Shown in pieces: positions 1-4,014 of a DNA stretch of 6,767 nucleotides. Where the stretch lies: positions 1 through 6,767 of the forward strand of contig JAJBVQ010000023.1 of NCBI GenBank assembly GCA_020859745.1. The letters run 5' to 3'. Position numbers and translations under genes: made by a program. Source of the stretch: Rikenellaceae bacterium (GTDB taxonomy: Bacteria > Bacteroidota > Bacteroidia > Bacteroidales > Rikenellaceae). Numbering within the stretch: position 1 is the stretch's first letter; each line of letters opens with the position of its first letter. Below the pieces are notes generated by a model that was given only the letters and a program-made list of their open reading frames with translations, was not told the DNA's origin and searched no databases.

Positions 1-833
1 CCGCTTTGAAATACGGCGGCGATCCGTGGGATTTCATGGTCGATCCTTCGAAAGCGGTCGATGCCGTGCCGCTGGCTACCGTGCTGACGCTGCCGGCCAC
101 CGGTTCGGAGATGAACAACGGTGCGGTGGTGTCCCGCAAAGAGTTCAACGAAAAGCTGGCATTCCATAATCCGAAAGGCTATCCGCAGTTTTCGGTGCTC
201 GATCCGGAGGTATGCTATTCGCTGCCCGACCGACAGATCGTGAACGGTATCGTAGACTCTTTCGCGCACACGTTGGAGCAGTATCTGACTTTCAACACGC
301 AGTCGATGGTGATGGATCGCTGGGCCGAAGGGCTGTTGCAGACCCTGATCGAGTTGGGGCCGAAACTGGTCGAACGGCATGACCGGTACGATGAAGTGGC
401 CAATTTCATGTTGACGGCGACCATGGCCCTGAACGGATTCATCGCGATGGGGGTGCCGCAGGACTGGGCCACGCATATGATCGGCCACGAGCTGACCGCG
501 TTGCATAACCTGGACCACGGGGTTACGCTGGCGATTGTCTATCCGGGGATGATGAAGGTGATGCGCCATGAGAAGTTCGACAAACTGGTACAGTATGCCG
601 AGCGGGTATGGGGCGCCACCGGCTCGCCGGAGCAGAAAGTGAAGGCGGCGATCCAGAAGACCGACGAGTTTTTCCGGAGCCTGGGGATGAAGACCCGCCT
701 GTCGGAGCACGGTATCGGCGAGGATACGATCGAGTTTATCGTGGAGCGTTTCCGCAAGCGCGGCTGGAACCTGGGCGAGACCGGCAAGGTGACGCCGGAG
801 CGCGTGGCGGAGATTTTGCACGAACGGATGTAA
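1..833 (+). CDS. Iron-containing alcohol/aldehyde dehydrogenase, YqhD/butanol dehydrogenase type (5' end cut off by window)
   Basis: C-terminal part of a group III, metal-dependent, cytoplasmic alcohol dehydrogenase that reduces aldehydes to alcohols (or the reverse) with NAD(P)H. The frame is open from the left edge (first whole codon at 3), so the TTG at 6 is not taken as a start. Counting that TTG as residue 1, about 275 residues remain of the family's usual 385-390. Visible are LTLPATGSEMN (28-37), the metal-ligand motif D84/H88 in GIVDSFAHTLEQY, and H157/H171 in the THMIGHE...LDHG block, with the intervening conserved H161. These correspond to the Asp-His-His-His iron/zinc site of YqhD and FucO. 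DWATHMIGHELTALHNLDH closely resembles YqhD from memory, which argues for the NADPH-linked YqhD/BDH subgroup; the nucleotide-binding half that would settle the cofactor lies outside the window. No frameshift is seen. The cupin gene follows after 7 nt, so co-transcription is likely. The physiological substrate cannot be told. Confidence 0.93.
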   Translation, partial: ALKYGGDPWDFMVDPSKAVDAVPLATVLTLPATGSEMNNGAVVSRKEFNEKLAFHNPKGYPQFSVLDPEVCYSLPDRQIVNGIVDSFAHTLEQYLTFNTQSMVMDRWAEGLLQTLIELGPKLVERHDRYDEVANFMLTATMALNGFIAMGVPQDWATHMIGHELTALHNLDHGVTLAIVYPGMMKVMRHEKFDKLVQYAERVWGATGSPEQKVKAAIQKTDEFFRSLGMKTRLSEHGIGEDTIEFIVERFRKRGWNLGETGKVTPERVAEILHERM

Positions 834-840
834 CGGTTTT

Positions 841-1185
841 ATGGGTAACATTTTCGACAAGCGGGGCATAGTGCCCCCGGCATCGACGCAGGAGCGGAGC
901 CGGGAGGCGTTCGAAACGCTCCTTTCCGCTTCCTTGCCGCCGGGGCGGGCGGTGCGGATCGAACGGATCATGTCGTTCGGGCAGGAGAACGGGGAGTGGT
1001 ACGATCAGGGATGGGACGAATGGGTGATCGTAGCCCGCGGCGAGGCTGCGCTGGAGTGGGCAGATGGCAGCGTGACCGAGTTGGAGCAGGGGGATTATGT
1101 ATTGATCGAGGCGCACAAGCGGCACCGGGTTTTGCGAACGTCGTTCGACTGCGTGTGGCTGGCCGTGCATCTCGGCGGCGAATAA
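841..1185 (+). CDS. Small single-domain cupin protein
   Basis: A 114-residue protein with one RmlC-like cupin fold and no signal peptide or membrane segment, so probably cytoplasmic. The region GEWYDQGWDEWVIVARGEA (51-69) fits cupin motif 1, keeping the conserved Glu (E60) and Gly (G67), but the usual HxH metal-binding pair is absent. Motif 2 is GDYVLIEAHKRHRV (84-97) with H92 and H95. The pattern of W..GS..EL..GDY.LI.AH.RHRV..T...WLAVH matches a widespread family of small bacterial cupins annotated only as 'cupin domain-containing protein'. The ATG at 841 is chosen because it gives a normal family length and sits 7 nt after the dehydrogenase stop; no Shine-Dalgarno is evident, as usual in Bacteroidota. 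The function is unknown. Operon position suggests a link with the dehydrogenase, but this is inference only. The sparse metal ligands suggest either a non-enzymatic binding role or an unusual metal site. Confidence 0.85.
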   Translation: MGNIFDKRGIVPPASTQERSREAFETLLSASLPPGRAVRIERIMSFGQENGEWYDQGWDEWVIVARGEAALEWADGSVTELEQGDYVLIEAHKRHRVLRTSFDCVWLAVHLGGE

Positions 1186-1190
1186 ACAGA

Positions 1191-1226
1191 AATAGGGCCC
1201 GGAAGCAACAGCTTCCGGGCCCTATT
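1191..1226. terminator. Bidirectional intrinsic terminator between convergent cupin gene and greA
   Basis: A perfect 16-bp inverted repeat: the left arm AATAGGGCCCGGAAGC (1191-1206), loop AACA (1207-1210) and the right arm GCTTCCGGGCCCTATT (1211-1226). On the plus strand the 3' side continues GTTTCG; on the minus strand it continues TCTGTTTATT, the better U-rich tail. It starts 5 nt after the cupin stop codon and lies 24 nt past the greA stop, exactly where a shared terminator for two convergent genes is expected. Confidence 0.88.
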
Positions 1227-1249
1227 GTTTCGCACGCCAAGTCGGTACG

Positions 1250-1720
1250 TTAAATAGAAATGTCCAATACCTCCAGTTTCAGGATCCCCGACGGCACCTG
1301 CACCTCGACAACATCCCCCCGTTTTTTGCCCAGCAATGCCTGCGCGATAGGCGTCCCGACCGACAGCTTGCCCTCTTTCAGGTTCGCCTCGTTCTCCGAC
1401 ACGATGGTGTATTCCACCGTCTTGCCCAGGTTCATATTCTTGATGGTCACCCGGTTGAGCATCTGGATGCTGTCCGTGTTCAGTTTCGATTCGTCGATAA
1501 TGCGGGCCCCGGCGATCGTAGCCTCCAGTTTGGCGATACGCATCTCCAGCATGCCCTGCGCCTCCTTGGCGGCATCGTACTCTGCATTTTCCGACAAGTC
1601 GCCCTTGTCGCGCGCTTCGGCGATCTGTGCCGAGATCACAGGCCGTTCGGCCTTCAGTGCGTCCAATTCGCTGCGTAACTTCCGCAATCCAGCTTCCGTT
1701 ATGTAGTTCATTTTTGCCAT
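1250..1720 (-). CDS. greA: Transcription elongation factor GreA
   Basis: A 156-residue protein, the normal GreA length. GreA enters the secondary channel of RNA polymerase and stimulates cleavage of backtracked RNA, rescuing stalled complexes. The N-terminal coiled-coil hairpin spans about residues 1-75, with the tip motif GDLSENAEYDAAKEAQ (40-55) containing the two acidic residues D41 and E44 that coordinate the catalytic Mg2+. The C-terminal FKBP-like domain (about 80-156) carries VGTPIAQALLGKKRGDVVEVQVPSG (121-145), the GreA counterpart of the S-P-[IL]-x-x-A-L-[IL]-G-K block. The acidic tip together with family wording favours GreA over GreB. The frame is open upstream to an ATG ending at 1786, but the start at 1720 (MAKMNYITEAGLRKL) is chosen because family members begin with exactly this block, and it is preceded by the A-rich AAGAAGTG. 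The gene stands alone, convergent with the cupin gene and divergent from yigZ. Confidence 0.97.
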   Translation of the reverse strand: MAKMNYITEAGLRKLRSELDALKAERPVISAQIAEARDKGDLSENAEYDAAKEAQGMLEMRIAKLEATIAGARIIDESKLNTDSIQMLNRVTIKNMNLGKTVEYTIVSENEANLKEGKLSVGTPIAQALLGKKRGDVVEVQVPSGILKLEVLDISI

Positions 1721-1743
1721 AACACTTCTTTTTTCTATGCAAT

Positions 1744-1779
1744 AAAAAGACAGACCCCCGAAGCCCAGAGGGCATCGGG
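1744..1779 (-). promoter_or_regulatory. Hairpin plus T-tract in greA leader, possible attenuator
   Basis: Read on the minus strand, 1779-1757 can fold into a stem of 9 pairs out of 10 (arms CCCGATGCCC and GGGCTTCGGG, loop TCT, one T-T mismatch). After eight further bases comes a run of five Ts (1748-1744) within TCTTTTTATT. It lies in the leader predicted between the greA promoter and its start at 1720. The distance from stem to T-run is longer than in a canonical intrinsic terminator, so partial termination, pausing or mere chance are all possible. The structure and position are seen; the regulatory role is inferred. Confidence 0.4.
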
Positions 1780-1802
1780 AATCCATTTCATTCTAACCGG
1801 AA

Positions 1803-1833
1803 CAAAGATAAACATTAATTCCGGAAAAACAAA
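1803..1833 (-). promoter_or_regulatory. Bacteroidota-type promoter for greA
   Basis: On the minus strand TTTG (1833-1830) is followed after 19 nt by TATCTTTG (1810-1803), an exact match to the Bacteroides consensus TTTG / TAnnTTTG; the box centres are 25 bp apart. Transcription would begin near 1799, giving a leader of about 79 nt before greA. The match and position are seen; activity is inferred. Confidence 0.72.
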
Positions 1834-1866
1834 TTCGGGGCGCCGGAAAATTATTCTTTCGCAGCC

Positions 1867-1898
1867 TTTGGTTATCCGCCGCCGAATGGCTATTTTTG
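1867..1898 (+). promoter_or_regulatory. Bacteroidota-type promoter for the yigZ-pyrB-pyrI cluster
   Basis: TTTG (1867-1870), 20-nt spacer, then TATTTTTG (1891-1898), an exact match to the Bacteroides consensus TTTG / TAnnTTTG with box centres 26 bp apart as in the published -33/-7 arrangement. Transcription would start near 1902, leaving a leader of only about 19 nt before the GTG at 1921. It is back-to-back with the greA promoter, the two -33 boxes being separated by 33 bp. Confidence 0.75.
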
Positions 1899-1920
1899 TT
1901 CGGATTATCCGATTCGGAGC

Positions 1921-2535
1921 GTGATTAGCGATACCTATCTCACCATCGCGGCCCCGGCCGAGGGGCTTTATAAAGACAAAGGCAGCCGTTTCCTGGCCTT
2001 TGCTTATCCGATTTATTCCGAAACCGATGTCAAACCGATCGTGGAGGCGCTCAAAGCGAAGTATTACGATGCCCGGCACCACTGCTATGCGTGGCGGCTG
2101 GGGATCGATGCGTCGGAGGGCGGGGAGCGGTTTCGCGCCAATGACGACGGGGAACCGGCGGGAAGTGCCGGGCGGCCGATATTGGGTCAGTTGTTGTCGC
2201 GGGGACTGACGAATCTGCTGGTGGTGGTCGTGCGTTATTTCGGGGGGATCAAATTGGGGGTGCCGGGGCTGATCGCGGCCTACAAAGCTGCCACGGCGGA
2301 CGCACTCGATGCGGCGGAGGTGGCGGAGCGGACGGAGAACCGGGAAATTACGGTCGATTTTCCGTACCTGGTGATGAACCAGGTGATGAAGGTCGTGAAG
2401 GAGATGGAGCCGAAGGTGTTGGGGCAGGATTTCGACATGGCCTGCCGGGTGCGCCTGTCGGTACGGCTGCGGGATGCGGAAACGCTGATGCGGCAGATGG
2501 GGGATATTGAAGGGGTAAATGTGTCATTATCATAG
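1921..2535 (+). CDS. yigZ: YigZ/IMPACT family (UPF0029) protein
   Basis: A 204-residue protein of the conserved YigZ family, whose eukaryotic relative IMPACT binds the translation regulator GCN1; the bacterial role is not established. The N-terminal UPF0029 domain (about 5-130) has the opening block TIAAPAEGLYKDKGSRFLA (8-26), ARHHCYAWRLG (51-61), DDGEPAGSAGRPILGQLL (75-92) and VVVVRYFGGIKLGVPGLIAAY (101-121), all hallmark segments. Residues about 140-200 form the DUF1949 domain, a ferredoxin-like fold. The length is typical. The GTG start is chosen because the family N-terminus aligns from here, no in-frame ATG lies just upstream, and the predicted promoter ends only 22 nt before it. It is the first gene of a tight plus-strand run; pyrB begins 8 nt after its stop. 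Cytoplasmic: no signal peptide or membrane segment. Confidence 0.93.
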   Translation: MISDTYLTIAAPAEGLYKDKGSRFLAFAYPIYSETDVKPIVEALKAKYYDARHHCYAWRLGIDASEGGERFRANDDGEPAGSAGRPILGQLLSRGLTNLLVVVVRYFGGIKLGVPGLIAAYKAATADALDAAEVAERTENREITVDFPYLVMNQVMKVVKEMEPKVLGQDFDMACRVRLSVRLRDAETLMRQMGDIEGVNVSLS

Positions 2536-2543
2536 CGCGTATT

Positions 2544-3455
2544 ATGAAAGAAAAACAAAGTTTGGTATCGATCCATGACTTCACGAAGGAGGATATTCTC
2601 CGGATCATGGAGCTCGCCGCCGATTTCGAAGCCAATCCGGATCAGCGGCTGCTGTACGGCAAAGTGGTGGCGTCGCTCTTCTTCGAACCTTCCACCCGGA
2701 CGCGGCTCAGCTTCGAGAGCGCGATCAACCGGCTGGGAGCGAGGGTGATCGGTTTCTCGGAGGTAAACAATACGAGCGTTTCCAAGGGGGAGACCCTGCA
2801 CGATACGATAACGGTGATCTCGAACTACTGCGATATGATCGTGATGCGGCACCCGATCGAAGGGGCGGCGCGCTATGCCAGCGAGGTGTCGAAAGTGCCG
2901 GTGGTCAATGCAGGCGACGGGGCCAACCAGCACCCGAGCCAGACGCTGCTCGACCTCTATTCGATCCTTAAGACACAGGGACGGCTGGACAATATCAACA
3001 TCATGATGGTGGGCGACCTGAAATACGGGCGGACGGTGCATTCGCTGCTGGAGGCCCTGTCGCATTTCAAGGCGGAGTTTACTTTCGTGTCGCCGCCGGA
3101 GCTGCAGATGCCCACGGAGTACAAAATGCAGCTTTACGAGCGCGGCATTTCGTACTACGAAACCTCCGACATCATGGAGCGGATGGAGATGGCCGACATC
3201 ATCTACATGACGCGGGTACAGCGGGAGCGTTTTTCGGACATCATGGAGTACGAGCGGGTGAAGAACGCCTATATCCTGCATAACAATATGCTGGCGAAGA
3301 CCAAACCGAACATGAAGATCCTGCATCCGCTGCCGAGGGTCAACGAAATCGCCACGGATGTGGACTCGAACCCGAAAGCCTACTATTTCCACCAGACGGA
3401 GAACGGGGTTTACACGCGTATGGCGATAATGGCATACCTGTTCGGCGTCAAATAA
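2544..3455 (+). CDS. pyrB: Aspartate transcarbamoylase catalytic subunit
   Basis: A 303-residue catalytic chain, condensing carbamoyl phosphate with L-aspartate to N-carbamoyl-aspartate in de novo pyrimidine synthesis. The carbamoyl-phosphate domain (about 1-135) has FFEPSTRTRLSFE with S50-T51-R52-T53, the S78/K81 loop (NTSVSKGETL), R102 of MRHP and NQHPSQ with H130 and Q133. The aspartate domain (about 145-290) has R163 in GDLKYGRTVHS, R224 in MTRVQRERF and the HPLPRVNEI block (261-269). These match E. coli S52-T55, S80/K84, R105, H134/Q137, R167, R229 and L267, so every key active-site residue is present. The 80s loop is one residue shorter than in E. coli (SKGE for GKKGE). Its size and the pyrI gene next door indicate the enterobacterial-type (PyrB)6(PyrI)6 holoenzyme, not the PyrB-dihydroorotase class. 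Probably expressed with yigZ; no separate promoter or leader fits in the 8-nt gap. Confidence 0.98.
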   Translation: MKEKQSLVSIHDFTKEDILRIMELAADFEANPDQRLLYGKVVASLFFEPSTRTRLSFESAINRLGARVIGFSEVNNTSVSKGETLHDTITVISNYCDMIVMRHPIEGAARYASEVSKVPVVNAGDGANQHPSQTLLDLYSILKTQGRLDNINIMMVGDLKYGRTVHSLLEALSHFKAEFTFVSPPELQMPTEYKMQLYERGISYYETSDIMERMEMADIIYMTRVQRERFSDIMEYERVKNAYILHNNMLAKTKPNMKILHPLPRVNEIATDVDSNPKAYYFHQTENGVYTRMAIMAYLFGVK

Positions 3456-3486
3456 TTGAAAGATTTACCTAAAGTAGTTTAATGCC

Positions 3487-3972
3487 ATGTCTCAACAGCA
3501 GGATAATCATAAAAAGGGGATTCTGGAAGTCAGCGCCATCGAGAACGGAACGGTGATCGACCATATTCCGCCGACCAGCCTGTTCAAGGTCATCAAGTTG
3601 CTGAACCTGGACAGTACGAAGCATCAGGTGACGTTCGGTACCAACCTGAAAAGCAAAAGGATAGGAACCAAAGCGATCATCAAGATCGCGGACAAATACT
3701 GCGCGGACGAGGAGATCAGCTATATCTCGCTGGTGGCCCCTACGGCACGGCTGAGCATTATCCGGGATTACGAGGTGGCCGAGAAGCGTCAGATCGAGGT
3801 GCCGACCTATGTCGAAGGCTTTGTCAAATGCGGCAACCCGATGTGCGTGACCAACCACGAGCCGCATATCAAGACCCGGTTCGATGTCTTTACGCGGGGC
3901 GGGGAACTGGCATTGCGGTGCAAGTATTGCGAAAAGATCACCACGCAGGAGCAGATTGAGGTCATACGATAG
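3487..3972 (+). CDS. pyrI: Aspartate transcarbamoylase regulatory subunit
   Basis: A 161-residue regulatory chain that binds nucleotide effectors (CTP/UTP inhibiting, ATP activating in E. coli) and joins PyrB trimers into the dodecamer. The allosteric domain (about 12-105) shows GTVIDHIPP (21-29) with D25/H26, K66 (IIKI) and DYEVAEK with K100, equivalents of E. coli D19/H20, K60 and K94, so nucleotide binding should be retained. The C-terminal zinc domain has C115-x4-C120 and C145-x2-C148, the four structural zinc ligands needed to contact PyrB. It is some eight residues longer than E. coli PyrI, mainly at the hydrophilic N-terminus (MSQQQDNHKK). The ATG at 3487 gives the correct frame; the ATG at 3482 is in another frame. 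It lies 31 nt after pyrB, in the same order as in enterobacteria, so co-expression is expected. Confidence 0.98.
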   Translation: MSQQQDNHKKGILEVSAIENGTVIDHIPPTSLFKVIKLLNLDSTKHQVTFGTNLKSKRIGTKAIIKIADKYCADEEISYISLVAPTARLSIIRDYEVAEKRQIEVPTYVEGFVKCGNPMCVTNHEPHIKTRFDVFTRGGELALRCKYCEKITTQEQIEVIR

Positions 3973-4014
3973 GGCCCGGTTTTTGCGTTGGTATGTAGTT
4001 AATCGAATTAATGG

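Noticed and set aside
1095..1775. Minus-strand frame of 226 codons overlapping greA in another frame
   Set aside because: It is a frame-shifted shadow of greA that also runs through the terminator and the cupin gene; its composition is not protein-like.
1721..1786. Extended greA start giving 22 extra N-terminal residues
   Set aside because: The extension runs through the leader hairpin and has no counterpart in GreA, which starts at MAKMNYITEAG.
2280..3392. Long minus-strand open frame (370 codons) opposite yigZ and pyrB
   Set aside because: Its His/Arg/Val-rich, low-information translation mirrors the codon bias of pyrB on the other strand; no motif supports a protein.
3456..3486. Possible separate promoter for pyrI (TAGTTTAA near 3475)
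   Set aside because: It differs from TAnnTTTG at the last base, and the nearest TTG lies only 16 nt upstream, outside the usual spacing.
3969..3987. GGGCCC palindrome followed by TTTTT at the pyrI stop, sharing an 11-mer with the 1191-1226 terminator
   Set aside because: There is no loop and no matching second arm, so it cannot form a terminator stem; the shared 11-mer is GC-rich and may be chance.
3999..4011. Short inverted repeat TTAAT-CGA-ATTAA just before the uvrA start, considered as an operator
   Set aside because: Five-base AT-only arms are expected by chance in an intergenic region; nothing ties it to a known regulator such as LexA.
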